64,000 bases of DNA from Mastigamoeba balamuthi (GCA_902651635.1 CACRSC010000061.1:70076-134075), one strand, 5' to 3'; counted from the stretch's first letter, positions 1-11,998 are shown. Notes: generated by a model from the sequence alone, not told the origin. Numbers and translations: made by a program.

Positions 1-175
1 GACAAGCCGGATCTCAGCATAAATGAGCGCGACTAAGAACGACGAGGGTGCACCGTACGCACATTCGCCAAGAGAAACAGCCTCAATCGAACGTTGCGCG
101 CCAGGGCGGGCTGTCCCCCGGCCCTTGAATACCGCAGCTGCAATGCCCTGCATAGTCACCCGGATACATCGCCTT

Positions 176-246
176 GCTGCTGCTGCTGCTGCTGCCACTG
201 CCACTGCTACTGCTACTGCCACTGCCACTGCCACTGCCACTGCTAC
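176..246. repeat. Trinucleotide/hexanucleotide repeat, (TGC)n then TGCCAC/TGCTAC
   Basis: A run of TGC triplets passes into alternating TGCCAC and TGCTAC units. It is open in several frames on both strands (poly-Cys/His, poly-Ala/Thr, poly-Ser/Gly), so the open frames across it mean little. It is followed by a good donor (AGC|GTGAGT near 247) and may belong to the first exon of the gene starting its recognisable part at 396. Confidence 0.7.
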
Positions 247-395
247 AGCGTGAGTCCCCCATTTGCACCCATTCATTCAACTGACTTGATACATCGGCCA
301 CTCCAGAACACCGAGAAGGACTTCTGCTGTTACTTCTCCACGGTATGATTCATTCACACAGCTGATACAATTAACATTTTCCGTGCTCATATCAG

Positions 396-732
396 GGGCC
401 TGAGAGGGAAATCAAGACACAGAAGAGCCACGGTGCCAGTGCACTTTCGAGGGACCAGAGAGCTCAGAAGAACCAGGAGACCAACGTACTTGTGGTATTA
501 CTGTTTTTCCTTGGGTGGTTTCTGTGGTACAACCCCCGGTTGTTTCTTTGCTGGCCCATTGGCTCCCTCTTCATGGTCTCGTCCAAGAAAGCCAACAAAA
601 AGGTATCAATCCTCAACTTTTTCATTTACACTTCGGTCTGACTTCAGCCTGTAGTGGGGTACTGCGTGCTTGGCATGCTTTTTTATAACTGTGATCGCAG
701 TTGTCTGCTATGCACTGGAGGAGCGTCTTTGA
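396..732 (+). CDS. Two-TM hairpin family member A (5' end unresolved)
   Basis: First member of the small membrane-protein family that recurs through the left 30 kb. Exon 396-602 is preceded by an acceptor (ATATCAG); exon 655-732 ends in TGA. The intron 603-654 (52 nt, GT-AG) lies in phase 0 right after AAG, the family's fixed position. The first helix reads LVVLLFFLGWFLW, followed by a Cys-bearing stretch and SSKKANKK; the second exon begins WGTACLACFFIT, a second helix. The Pro/Tyr-rich N-terminal exon seen in relatives was not found with confidence; it may lie in the low-complexity stretch before 247. The loop between the two halves of helix 1 is longer than in relatives, so the copy may be decaying. 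Function unknown; a membrane location is inferred from the two hydrophobic segments. Confidence 0.5.
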
Positions 733-3700
733 AAATGAATGATATTTCAGTCTCTTTTGAAGACACCCAACTTCACTGATAAGGTCAATTGCAAACAGAA
801 AAATAGAACTTCAGAAACCCAGTACACTGAGAGAAAACCTCTTCAATGCAAAGAACGAAAATTTGAGAAGATTTTTCACCGAATATTGCAGAAGATGAAG
901 CAGCATTTGCATTTCACAGTATGATGATTTCTGTTACTAGTGCCCAGCACTCACATTTCTCATGTGTGCACTGCTGCTCATCAAACAAAACCATTTTGAT
1001 TCTCATTGGTCATATCTTCTCTTTCTAAATGAAACTCCAGTAACTGTTACTGAATTTGACTAATAAAGGTGAGAAATGAAGAGATATGACTGTTGTAAAG
1101 TAAGAAAAAAACAATAAGAATGATATTCCTAAAAAGAGGCAAAATCTGCATGCATCTTGTGTTACCAGGAATTTCATAAACAAGAAGCTCTTCAGAAGAA
1201 AAGTATCAGAAGTATACTGTGACTTATTCCATACCACTCTGATTCAGTGAAAAAGATCTAGCCAGAAGAAGATAAACTAAGCCCTGGCCCTTCTGGGGGG
1301 TAGAGTGTACTCGAGTGCACGAAGATCTGCTTCCTGACCAGTTTCACAGCTTTAATGTTGGCCACAGTAAGTATGAATTTGTCTCCACTGAGCTCGCTTC
1401 TGTATTTCCACACTGAATAATAAAAAACCAAGGCACACTGACGAGTTCATCATGGAGAAGAAGAAACGGAATAGGAAGAGTCGGATTTTGGACTCGAAAT
1501 CCATTATTGCTCTTTGCTGAGTTGGCTGCTTGCCATTTCCATATCTCTTCCTTTTCTGTTCTGTCACTAAGTCATTTACAGTAACACTCACTCACTGAGC
1601 ACAAGTGGAAGGCAGTACTTAAGCTTGAGAAGTTGTGAGTAGCCTATGCAGCCAAGGGTACTCGGGTGCCCATCTTGAAGAAGATGATTGCACAGAGCAT
1701 TCACTGTTCTGTTCCTCACCTTAACCACTTGGTGCACTAGGTAACAGCCTCTCGTTCTTTGAGGAAACCAGGAACGGGCAGTAAGCAAGGCCATATTCAT
1801 CAGCTTTGGCTGCAACAGTGGTTCCATCAGCAAGTTTTGAGAAGCATGAACTACTTGGCAGATGTCTGAGGTGATGATCAAGGAATGGGGCATGGAATCA
1901 ATGATAACTGCTGAAGGAGAGAGTTCGACAGAGGAATCCAGCAATGACCCCAAGTGAGTTCTTTTTGTTGTTCTCTCACTAAAAATTCCCACCAACAGGA
2001 AAGAACACGGACGGATAGAGACCCCCATTCTATCTGCTGTGCCAGAACAGCAGATGTCAAACTAATCAGCCAGATGGACCTCAGGTGGTGAGGGATGCAG
2101 CACGGAGAGTTAATTTGTAACACACAACTTGGGTTAAGCTCCTGTACATCATGGGGAAACGGTTCTCCCAGACGAGTCCTTGCAGGCACCTTGAGCACAA
2201 GAACACTGACTGAATGTCCCATTCTGTCTTACTTCCGAGCCATGAACAGACTATATCTTCCCGAATTCAAAGACATCCTTCATCAGTGGCTCGTGATTCT
2301 CTGATCCTTTCCTTGATAGATTTTCTGCAGTTGCTCCAGCTGTTTCTTTCCCGTGATGTCCAGCAGCACCTTCCACCACTTGACTGAGATAGTTTCACTT
2401 ATCAGCAGTGAGTGCACTGTCTTAGGGCACATATATTCCAGCCACTCATCTGGGACTAGTCCCCACAGCAGTATCTGGGTCACAGCAGCAAAGTTGAAGT
2501 ACTCATAGCACCTTCACGACTCAAACACTGTGACTGGTCTGGGGGCCATGCTGCTTCTGAGCTCCTTTCTGAGGCACACAATTCTGTTGCCCAGAATTCT
2601 TCTTCCTATCTCGTCTATGAGCGACTTGCAGTTGCCATTGAGGGCCTGCATCCTCCTCAGCAGCAGCCCCAGAGGAGATAAAGGAGACCAAGGAAGGCCC
2701 GTAAAGAGGAGCCAACAGTCATTGCTCTGCAGCAGTACCAAGAAAGCCAGTTTGAATACAATGTAATAATGTGAACTGGTGTTTGTTCTCGTCTGCTTTG
2801 ACCTGGCTCCAGGCAGCTGCTCTGTCTGCAATGAACAGAGCAGATCAGCCTGATGTTGCATTCCATTTCTCAGGACGATGGTAACTACTGCCTATGTACC
2901 CAGCCCTCTGCAGGTAATACTGCAATGTGTAGTACCTGTTACATGCACTACAGTGGTATGCCTTATACTCCCCATCAACATCTCTCTGATGTTGCCTGGA
3001 TGTCATCTGTATGCAAGACTTAGCTACTGCTGATTCCTTACAACCTGCTTCCCTCTGCATTGCTATCTGTCCAGCTAATTGGCAAATAGTGAAAAAACTA
3101 TCTGCCACTGAATCATATAGACTTCTGCTACATGCCACTATGCAGTCTCCACTACACACTGCTGCAACTCAGTCTTTCACTATGCACCACTCACTATGCA
3201 TGGATCCACTATGCACAACTATGTATGACCTCTGCTATACACCACTATTCAACAGTCCACTACATACTGCTACAGGAATCCTCTGTTACATGCTGCAACA
3301 TGTGGGTCTGCTATGCACTGCTTCAGACATCCTTCACTACATGGTTGCTACATGTGGGTATGCTATGTGCCAATATGGATATCCTCTGCTACACACTGCT
3401 ACACACCTTCCACTACATGGCACGACACATTTATGCTTCAGCTACAGTGTAGTGTAGTGAAGATCTGTATCGTGGCATATAGTGCTCATGCTTCTGCTAC
3501 GAAACGTTAATGTAATGTGATGTCATTTTTGAGTGCTTTATTATACATGTAAATGGCAATATGGGATGTGTTACCTGGGATTGCACGTTTTTAGGCCTCG
3601 TGGGCCTTTATATTGTATGTATATATCATTGAGCCAGTCATGCACTATGGCTACTCACTAGGCCTGGGTTTGGTCCACACTCTATATGTCACAGTGTATT

Positions 3701-4074
3701 GCAGCAGTGTGGCATCTTTGAATTTGGTGAATTGTTCCCTCGCCCAGACATGTAGATTAGGAGCTTCAGAGCCAGCCAGGGCTTCCAGTCGTTCTCTTCA
3801 TTCCTGTTGCTGTGGGTCTGTTAGTCTTATCATTCTTGCAGACAGACAATTTTTTAGAACCCTGTTACTGTGTTCACAGACCAGATCAGGTTTGAGCATC
3901 ATATTCTCAGCATACAGTGAACAGTCGGAGGGGGCGTCGTAGAAGAAGCGCAAGCATGCAAGCAAGCCTCCTCTGAGGGCGGTGTGGGAGAAATCTGTCT
4001 GGTGTGTTGCGAAATATCTGCTAGATACGGTGGGTGGCGTGTGCCCACACCAGATACTAACCAACCCCTGAGCG
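733..4074. other. AT-richer stretch with no gene recognised
   Basis: This 3.3 kb differs from the gene-dense GC-rich sequence around it. Open frames are short, overlap on both strands and resemble nothing I know; the longest is about 146 codons on the minus strand near 1588-2028. It may be an island of decayed repeats, but I found no terminal repeats or transposase motifs. Confidence 0.4.
3120..3450. repeat. Degenerate tandem repeat around CACTATGCA / CACTACATG
   Basis: Short words such as CCACTATGCA, CCACTACACACTGCT and CACTACATG return every 10-40 bases over about 330 bp without a fixed period. It looks like an old, decayed minisatellite. The open frames through it in all three plus-strand frames are products of the repeat. 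Confidence 0.5.
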
Positions 4075-5985
4075 ATGGCAACGGCGGCGGCGACAGCGTC
4101 GCAGGTGTACTCGCTGCCGGTGGTCTACTCGGACCTGCGCCCCTGCGAGGCGCTGGCGCAGAGCGTGGAGGCGCTGGGGCAGCTGGGGCAGGTGGTGGAC
4201 GCGCTCTTTGCGCGGGTGGGCGGCCGCCTCACCTCCGAGCGCAGCCGCATCGAGGCCCTCGGCCCCCGCCTCGCCGCCGCCCAGGCCCGCGTCCGCGCCC
4301 TCTACGGCTCCACGCGCGCCACCACCGTCCTCAGCCCCGTCAAGTACCCGGGGCCCGACGCGCTGGCCCCCCAGCCCGCCCTCTTCAGCGCCAGCGCCCC
4401 CGCGGAGATCCCCGTATCTCCGCAGATTCTCCCGCCGAGATACCGCGTGAATCAGGCGGTGTCTGCCTCGAGCCCCCTGTGCGAGGGCGACCCCCTCATG
4501 CTGGGCGAGGACGACGCGCTGCTCTTCCACGACCAGCGCGAGGGCGGGCGCGCGGCCGCCGCCCGTGGGCTCGCCGGGGCAGCAGCGGCGCGGCAGGAGG
4601 GGCTGGGGGCGCCGCCCGAGGAGGTGCGGAGCGTGTCGGGGCTGCTGCTCTTCAACACGGCCCTCAACCCCTACAAGCGCTACAACGCCTTCAACAACCT
4701 CGACGGCTGGTGGACCGGCAGGGCCCTCGCCGCCCCCGAGGGCCCCAGGGCCGCCGCCCTCGTCGCCGCCCCGGACACGGTCGAGCACGGCGACAAGCTG
4801 GTCCGCTGCTGCTCCCTGATTTGCTCCCTGATTCTGTGGATATTCTGCTCGCGATATTCTGCGTTGCGTTGATTCTGCGCTTGATTCTGGATCTGTGGTG
4901 CTCGGTGTGATTTTTCACCATTGCTGTGCTGCGATTTCAAACTGGCTACGCTGGGCTCCGAGGCCAGCGTTCTTCCCCCCTCCCCCTTGCCCACGCGCAT
5001 TGGCATCATCCCTGGGACACTGGGCTCGCTGTTGTGTTTGACGTTGGGGACTGCAACTGGGCCGTTGACACGACTTAACTGGCGTCATCTGTCTGACGTG
5101 TCCGCTGACGTCGTCTGCAGCTGGCGGCAGACAAGATCAAGTTTGGGTACCAGCCCGTCATCGAGAACATGCCCGAGATGCGGCTGCCCGAGGGCCTGCC
5201 GGGCCTGCCCAACGTCGCGCAGATCAGCTACACGGGCGACGCGGCCTCGATCGCCCCCAGCAGCGTCCTCCAGCAGCAAGACAGTCAGCTGCCCCCGCAC
5301 CCCTCCTCCCGGCCTCTAACCCTCGCCCTCGCAGTGCCCCCCGTCGACGCCGGCATGGGCCCTGCGCAGCCCGGCGCCCCGCCAGCGCTGCCCGCGATCG
5401 CTCCCGAGGGCTCTGGGGCCCCCGGGTCGCTGCCGCCGCCCCCGCCCCCGTTGCCTGGCGCCGGAGGGCCCAGCGGGGCGCCTCCTCCGCCTCCGCCGCC
5501 GCCGCCGCCGATGGCAGCGCAGCCGAGGCCGCTGAGCGAGCTGCCGCCGCTGGACGCGGTGCCCGGGGCGGGCCAGGAGGAGGGCGAGGCGGGCGGGGAC
5601 GGCAGGGCGGACCTGATGGCGGCCATCAGGCGCGGCATGTCGCTCAAGAAGGTCAGCACGCCCGACAACGCCAACAACGCCGAGGGGGCGGGCGAGCAGC
5701 AGAAGAAGGAGGCGCCCACGGGCGGCGGCGACATGTTCGACGAGCTGCGCAAGAGGCTCAGCCGCATGCGCACGGCCATGAGCAACGACAAGGACGAGTC
5801 GGCCAAGAAGAAGAAGAAGCGCAAGGCCAAGTGCGTGGCAGCGGCAGCAGAGGCCAGCGGCATTCTCACGCAGCCTGCGCAGGGACATCAGGGCGCCGAG
5901 GGCGGACGGGTCCGGGGACACCGAGGCGAGCGAGAGCACAGTGACGACGACCAGCGAGATGTCCGACGCCGAGTGGGAGGACTGA
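4075..5985 (+). CDS. WASHC1: WASH complex subunit 1 (Arp2/3 nucleation-promoting factor)
   Basis: WASH activates Arp2/3 to build branched actin on endosomes, inside the five-subunit WASH complex. Exons 4075-4800, 5121-5283, 5335-5830 and 5883-5985 join in phase to 495 aa, close to the usual 465 or so. The N-terminal WAHD1 region starts YSLPVVYSDLRP and contains the conserved SGLLLFNTALNPYKRYN segment. Exon 2 encodes the linker DKIKFGYQPVIENMPEMRLP. Next come a polyproline stretch (about residues 320-360), a WH2-like segment (RADLMAAIRRGMSLKKV), basic KKKKKRK, and an acidic tail ending DAEWED, the Arp2/3-binding acidic end with its tryptophan. Introns are 320, 51 and 52 nt; the 51-nt one is in frame and has a CTCTAAC branch-like site. 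All key parts are present, so it should be functional. Confidence 0.93.
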
Positions 5986-6820
5986 GCGGCGGCGGGGCTG
6001 CGCTGCACGACCGCAGGCGCCCCTCTGCTGGGCGCGGGCTGCTCTCTCGGACTTGCACTCCGAACGGGCGGCACTTGGCACGCAATGAACAGAGTGCCAT
6101 ACAATGCAATTGCTTTCTTTATCGGTTGCTTGGCAGTGTCGGCTATGCATGCGCGCCACCCCTTCAACACTTGTGGTGGTCTCGCCAACGAAGAGGCATG
6201 TGGTACCACTCAAGACTTCTGGCGGACACTTCCCATATCTCTTGTGCAATTGCTCTTTATGCTCCGGAGTCTAGTGGAGAGACCCAAGTGAGAGAGCAGC
6301 TGCAGCTGTCTGAAATCGCTGTGCTAGGAGAACATTTGCCTGTTCGGATACACCTCGCTCTGCAGGTCCCTGTGCTGGTCAGTGTCTCCGAGTCCTTATG
6401 GCCCACTGACCTCCTCATCTCTGCGAGGCAAGTGTGACAAGCATGAACCCAGTGCTGCCACAGGCGATCGCACTATGGGTGCACGCACTGCTTCTGGATC
6501 TCGTGGCGCACCGGGCTCGCGGATTACCCTGAGCTTTGCTGACATCTCAACACACATCTGCAACACCACCTTCCCCACCACCGCAGCTCGTGCACCAGTC
6601 CTGGTAGGCCAGCATGTGCTGCCATTGTGGGAATTCCTTTGCAATGGAAGCAGTCAATTGGGTTGCGAAGATAATTCCGCAGATAAAGTCGAATACCCGG
6701 AGTCCCCGTGTTGCTTTGAGTTGCACGAAGGCTCCGTGTTTGCTGCACACTCGGTAGGAACAGTCTCACTGGATCACACGAAACACAGCACGAGGATTGC
6801 TGGCATTTGTGCCTAGTGCA

Positions 6821-7229
6821 TCAGGGCTGCGGGCACGAGCTCAGGCGCAGGTAGAACATGACGTTGAGGACGAGGCTCCCGATGAAGCCCGCCAGGCAGC
6901 CGACCCCCCACTGCTCCCGCCCGTTCAGCTCTTGGCCAGGGAGGGCGCAGGGCAGTCCCGTGCCTTTCTGTGGGCCTCTGCCGCCGAACAGACGTAGAAC
7001 GAACCCGCGAGCCACGCGACCTGCACGAGCCACCCCACCGCCAGGAGCCCCAGGGCCCTGCACAGGCCCCGCTCCTTGGGGCCGCTGCCGTCGCCGCTCT
7101 CCACCGTCGAAGACGAGGCCTGCGCAACCAGAGCACACGGGGGGATGGGCGTGAGGGCTTGAGGCGTCGGCTGCCGCAGCAGCGGCTGCAGGGGGCGCTG
7201 CTCGCGGGTGCCTGCGGAGTGACTGCCAT
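6821..7229 (-). CDS. Two-TM hairpin family member B
   Basis: Exon 6964-7110 or so encodes the first helix (LCRALGLLAVGWLVQVAWLAGSF) and YVCSAAEAHRK; exon 6821-6910 encodes the second helix from WGVGCLAGFIGSLVLNVMFYL to TGA. The intron 6911-6963 (53 nt) follows AAG in phase 0 at the family position, and its donor is GC (GCACGG) with no GT nearby that keeps the frame. An upstream acceptor (GGTTGCGCAG) marks the start of the TM exon near 7110. The ATG at 7229 is a tentative start; the Pro-rich N-terminal part is not resolved. Function unknown; probably a small integral membrane protein. Confidence 0.55.
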
Positions 7230-8246
7230 GCTGCGGCTCAGAGCAGGTGCCGGGCGGTGCGGGTTCGTTCTAGGTCGATGTGATTGCAGAATGGGCTGTG
7301 GTGCTTGTCCAATGCAACGTCGGCGCGCTGTTGCCCTAAATGACTCTCCGGGCCGTTTTCTTTTCATCATTCCACTTACTCCGCCAGAAACGACTCGGAA
7401 ACTGTGGTACAGAGATCCTCTGCTTCAACACGCTGGACAGTGCCCGCCAGGCGATGCACATAACCATCGAGTTGGTTACATTTTAGATCGGGTCAAAAGC
7501 TGTCTGGTTGGACGCCTGCTCCAGTGCACCGCGTACTCGGCAGATCTTCTTCTGGTGGAGCTTCGAGGGCACAGCGCAACGCCCTGCATTGCTGTTGGCC
7601 TTGGTCGCTGCGCAGCCGGAGCTCGCGAGTCAAGGAATAACCACCACTCCCTCAATGCCATTCAATCAATAGCAGAGGGGAGTTTCTCTTCTTGGGCAAC
7701 GTCTTTTCTTTTCTCACTTCCCCGCCATAACTGAATCACAAAGTGGTGATTGGGTTGGAGGGGGCAGTTTCGCCAGGCGATGCTCGCTGTCAGGGTTTTC
7801 GTGGGTCGGAATTGAATCAACACTGGGGCAGAAGTCCCATCAACCGCCTTTGAAAATTCTCGTGCGCGTTGACCAGAAAAGCCAAAGGCGCTGATCATAG
7901 GTCAGGAGGGTGCGCATCTGGAGGCGGCTCCATCGCTTCGTGTGAATACAGTCCACCGGGGGGAAGATGCAAGAAGCTGTTGCCCTTCATCGGGCTCCAG
8001 GGCAGCCCGGAAACGCCCTAATGACGCTGTACGGGTCCTTTTTTCTAAAGAAATGCTGAGAGAGGACCTATCTATCCGGTTTGGCAAAGAATGGTCCATG
8101 CATTTCTCGGTCGAGAAAAGGCGGCGGTAGCAATGTCCCAATTGCATTGCGTTGTATTCCGAATCGGAGGGCGTATCCAGCTCATAACTTAAGAGAACAT
8201 GGAAGTCTCAGCACAGCCAGGCTGCGTTGCCAAGAGCACTGCGGAA
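7230..8246. other. Intergenic; nothing recognised
   Basis: Roughly 1 kb between members B (minus) and C (plus), which diverge. Open frames are short and have no recognisable motif. Promoters for both genes presumably lie here, but I saw no clear TATA box. Confidence 0.4.
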
Positions 8247-8988
8247 ATGAATGATCCTCAGCCATCCCTCACTGCTGGCGGGTTTGTGCACGCACTTGTT
8301 CGCATGCTCTTGACGCAACACTGGGCATCGGCCTGCAGGAATCAGAACACGAAGAACCCAACTACCTCCGACCCGGCGAACACGGTTAAGGACATCGAAA
8401 TGCAGGGCGAGAGCATCCAGCCACCACCCTACCCACCTTCATACGTACACCGACTGCCTTATCAATTCTTCAAATCGGAAAAACTGACCAATCTGGGCAA
8501 TGGAATTCTTCCTTATCTCAGATCGAGGCCGTTCCAGGACTCCAACCTGCCCCAGGACTTGCGTACCGAGTTATATGTTATGGAACTCGCTCTCTGACCT
8601 TTTCCCGAGCAGATGTTCCACGAACTACCCCTACTGCCCTACAGCCACTCAGGCGCCTGTTCCAGTTTACTGCCCGCCAATTGCGAACCCAATGGAGCAC
8701 CACGCGGTTCTCTTCGGCAACGACAGCAGGAAGGCTGAGTACAAAGATGATATGATGAACGAGTCTGCAGAGTGCACCGTCATCGTTCTCTTCGCTCTGG
8801 GATGGGTCGTTGATGTGTGCTGGCTTATTGGTGCTTTCTTCCTGTGCTCGAGGAATAAAGCCAACAGAAAGGTGCATACAGGTGTGCTGATGACTCGAAC
8901 TAACCAATGAGTCTGTCGGAGACAGTGGGGTGCTGCATGCCTCGGAATGCTCATCTCGAAATCATTGTCATCGCCATTCTCATCATAG
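8247..8988 (+). CDS. Two-TM hairpin family member C (shifted C-terminus)
   Basis: Exons 8247-8281, 8339-8444, 8522-8562, 8613-8871 and 8926-8988 join in phase to 167 aa. The N-terminus holds IQPPPYPPSY, then a 14-residue mini-exon (IEAVPGLQPAPGLA), then a Tyr/Pro-rich stretch and the first helix VIVLFALGWVVDVCWLIGAFF with LCSRNKANRK. The last intron (8872-8925) uses GT. The final exon opens correctly (WGAACLGMLIS) but then runs in the wrong frame for a helix: the frame ending SPFSS is polar, whereas a neighbouring frame reads IIVIAILII. A small indel therefore seems to have removed the second helix, unless there is a sequencing error. The exon 1 length (106 nt) matches that of member L, supporting the model. 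Confidence 0.6.
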
Positions 8989-9149
8989 TAAGGGGCCCAC
9001 CCACCATGGCTAATAATGGGGAAACGACAACGGAATAGGAATTCTCAGAGAAGTCATACCAGTTTTGGGCAACAATTTCAGAGCCTCTAACGAGAACTCT
9101 GACACCATTGAAAGGATGAGTTTATTGCAGGGGAGGGCCTTTATATGGT

Positions 9150-9583
9150 TCAGTAGTCATCAGGCATATTTGCCGGACGACTACTTTTCGATACCCACGA
9201 GTAGAACAGGATTCCAGCACACAAGTTGATTATGAAGCCCACTAGGCATCCTACTCCCCACTGCATTCCAATAATCAGTAAGCGGCCTAAGTGGAGTACG
9301 TGCCTTCCTGTTAACTTTCCTGTGCGAACATACGTAGAAGGAACCCAGGAACCAGGCGATTCCAACGATGTACCCAAGGATGAAGAGAACGATGATGGCT
9401 GAGTCCGCCTTGTCCTTCATTTCAGGGCCCTCGCCATTCTCCAGCGAGATGGCATGCTGCTCGACAGGTTTTAGGTAGACAGGCCCCACTGAGGGCCTCT
9501 GAGGGCTTCACCCAGGGCACGTGAGTGATATGAGGCTCTGAAACAACTCACGGGATGTTGGACGCCAGCTGAGATGCAGCCAT
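9150..9583 (-). CDS. Two-TM hairpin family member D
   Basis: Exons 9583-9552, 9496-9304 and 9260-9150 give 111 aa. A short first exon (MAASQLASNIP) ends in phase 2 before GTGAG, as in member F. The first helix is AIIVLFILGYIVGIAWFLGSF followed by YVCSHRKVNRK; the second exon pair continues WGVGCLVGFIINLCAGILFY and ends NMPDDY. The last intron is only 43 nt and its donor is GC (AAG|GCACGT); a GT four bases further on would break the frame. The acceptor of exon 2 lies in a CAGAG pair, so one nearby alternative is possible. A TATA-like box sits about 70 bp upstream of the ATG. Function unknown. Confidence 0.65.
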
Positions 9584-9650
9584 CCTGCGCAGAAGTTGGT
9601 GTTGGAATAAGCTCGATGCTTGGATTGTGAGGCTTTATGATTCAGGTAGC

Positions 9651-9660
9651 TATTTATAGC
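9651..9660 (-). promoter_or_regulatory. TATA-like box for family member D
   Basis: Read on the minus strand the sequence is TATAAATAGC, about 70 bp upstream of the ATG at 9583. Two other minus-strand genes here (member I and the GH-B gene at 56937) have similar boxes 50-75 bp upstream of their ATG, which supports the reading. Confidence 0.5.
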
Positions 9661-10197
9661 TGTTCATTGTGCAGTTTTGATGTCACCGACCGAGCCGAAA
9701 AACCAAATTGTCCTCCGGTCCGAATTCCACAGGCGAGATGCTTCCGCCAGAGAAAAAAGCGACAGGGTGGGTGCATTGGGGCACACTTATTTAGCGCAAC
9801 CCGGCACTTACAGCACACAGCTCTTGACTCATAGAGATTTCCTGGAAACTCAAGGAAATGGCCCGTTTTCAGCCATCACAGGTTGAGTGACCTTGTGTGC
9901 CGGGCTGGCGGTGATTCTATTTTGGGCGAGCACTTCCTCGTTATGTACCTGGAGCAGTTTCTGCTCAGTGATCGTCCTGTCAGCAGCGTCGCACTGGATG
10001 TACTCGCCAGGTCATCAGACTCACTTCTCAGCATTTTCCGGAAACATAAGGAAATGGACCATTTGATCACATATTTCCAAACGTCCGCTGATATTTGTTG
10101 AAATTCCAAGCACACAGAATATTGGCCTGTACCTCTATTAATAGGTATCAGTACAATCTTAAGTTGAGCCGTGGTGAATAGGTCAGTCAGGGTCGCA

Positions 10198-11024
10198 ATG
10201 CAAGCAGACATTCAAGCTCAGCCCACCCTCAACGTTGTCAGGTGGGCACAGAAGCCAGGGAGGTCCTCATCTCACATTGACCCCACATCACATAGGAGCC
10301 CTCGGCCTGAGGAGCAGCCAGCCTCGGAGGCCGTGTGCCCAGCGAAAGGCCCCGTGCAGGACGACAGCACGCAGAGCACGTGCATTCCGCCTCCAGCCTA
10401 TCCAGCATCTGATGTGCGTTCGGATGGCCCCTGAACATCTGATTTGTTCGGCTCTGTCCACCCTGGGTTCTTTCGTTTTTCATGTCCATTGTGCCAGCAT
10501 CTCACCACTGAATCCCTTCAGTGCTGCGTCGCCGCTCCTGTCCCTCAGCCAGCACGCGGTGTCGAGTGCGCCTTCTAATCGCCCCACTAGAGTGGGATGA
10601 ACTCACGTTCTTCCCAGGTGTCCGACGACCAACAACTACCGCCCCTATGTCCCGCCAGCGCCTGCTGCCGTGCCTTTGTACTACCCTGCGAAGCCAAACC
10701 CCATCGCCCAGAGTGCCTTCCTGTTCGAGAAGAACGACAGACAGGACGACAGGGAGGAGAAGGAGAAGAACAAGTCAGCAGACACGACGGTGATCGTGCT
10801 TTTCGTGGTGGGTTGGCTCTTCACGCCATGCTGGCTGGCGGGCTCGTTCTTCCTGTGCTCCAAGAAGAAGGCAAACAAGAAGGTACGACGAGCTTCCCAA
10901 AACCCCATTTGCTAACCGCTTGCAGTGGGCAGCTGGGTGCCTCGGTTGTCTACTGCTGTCGATTGCCCTTTTCTTTTTCTTCACTGTGATGGGTTCACGC
11001 AACAGCACAAACCCGGAAAAGTGA
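10198..11024 (+). CDS. Two-TM hairpin family member E
   Basis: Exons 10198-10241, 10296-10413, 10522-10565, 10618-10882 and 10926-11024 close in phase to 189 aa, the longest member. The N-terminal half is polar and Pro-rich (CIPPPAYPASD at the end of exon 2). The 44-nt third exon has the same length and phase as that of member L. Exon 4 starts CPTTNNYRPY and carries a charged segment (DRQDDREEKEKNK) before the first helix TVIVLFVVGWLFTPCWLAGSF, then FLCSKKKANKK. The last exon is WAAGCLGCLLLSIALFFFF and a short polar tail. The last intron is GT-AG (43 nt). Topology predicted: N-terminus and the KKKANKK loop on opposite faces of the membrane. Function unknown. Confidence 0.7.
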
Positions 11025-11178
11025 TGGAGTTCCGCTGTGCATGCTGGTGACACGGACTGTATTTGATAAGAGTCAACACTCTGAAAAACACAAATGAGCA
11101 AATGGAGACAAACATGGTTCATTCCCTTTCTGTGTTGCCTTCGTGTACACACTGACAGTTCGCGCTCTCTTGAAGAGA

Positions 11179-11646
11179 TCACTCCTTGGGGACCAAGTCG
11201 TAGTTGGACATGATCCAGATAATCAGAATGTCGAGAAGAAGGGACACAACAAGGGCCACCAGACATCCGACTCCCCACTGGTTCGTATTCAGAACAGTCG
11301 AGAAAAATAGCTGGAGGGGGCATGATACGGCGCCTGCCTTCCTGTTGGCCCTGTTCTCGGAGCAGATGTAGAAGGACCCCGCAATCCACGTGACCCCCAC
11401 GAACCACCCAACGATGAACAGCACGATCACAGTGTTGTCCGCTTTCTCCCATCTGTCCTCCTGATCAACCCTGCCCGTCTGCATGACGAACGCCTCGCGC
11501 TGGCTGATGGGCTGGTATACCGGCCCCGCACCTGTGCCCGGGACCCCGTACACTACGGGGCCTCTGGCGCTGATGATTAATGGCTCGTCGTTGTCGCCTG
11601 TGTGAGCTCACGGGAGGGTGTAAGCGGGCTGAGGGACGTGTGCCAT
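11179..11646 (-). CDS. Two-TM hairpin family member F
   Basis: Exons 11646-11612, 11563-11338 and 11277-11179 give 119 aa. Exon 1 (MAHVPQPAYTLP) ends in phase 2 before GTGAG as in member D. The loop-rich middle (GPVVYGVPGTGAGPVYQP) leads to the first helix NTVIVLFIVGWFVGVTWIAGSF and YICSENRANRK. The last exon is WGVGCLVALVVSLLLDILII with a short tail ending VPKE. The last intron (60 nt) has a GC donor, AAG|GCAGGC, with no usable GT. It is divergent to member G; the two starts are about 350 bp apart. Function unknown. Confidence 0.7.
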
Positions 11647-11998
11647 CTGCTTGATCGCGAGAGAGCTCTCGTTGATTCTTCCGGGTGTTTCCGTGTTGGT
11701 GTGCCGGGGCAGCAGGCATTGTGCTCTGACGTGGAGTCCATTTCCGTCCACCATGCCGGGCTTTGAACTCCGCTGCAGATGCCGAGCTGCGCCATCCTGC
11801 CGCTCGCCTCCGGTCTGGGCTGCTGTGGCAACCCGATGCCGCAGTGCGCTCGGCGACATCTGCCGGGCGACGACCGAGACGATCGATGCAATGTTCCTGG
11901 AAAAGTCGACGGATTTCCCTGCGATTCCGACCCGCCGCCAATCACTCACCCGCCGTCGGTTTCGCCAGACGCGTATCACACACGCACACACACGACCC

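Noticed and set aside
23-348. Poly-Cys/His or poly-Ala/Thr proteins in the first 350 bases
   Set aside because: All frames through a TGC/TGCCAC repeat are open; there is no other support for a protein.
1588-2028. 146-codon minus-strand frame in the AT-richer region
   Set aside because: No motif, no splice support and no relative in the window; could be chance in a 3.3-kb stretch.
3011-3510. Three overlapping plus-strand frames rich in His, Tyr, Cys and Met
   Set aside because: They are readings of one degenerate tandem repeat in three frames.
4057-4788. Minus-strand 243-codon frame opposite WASH exon 1
   Set aside because: Shadow of the WASH coding strand; no recognisable domain.
5285-5869. 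Gly-rich minus-strand frame opposite the WASH proline stretch
   Set aside because: Poly-Gly is the reverse reading of CCG proline codons.
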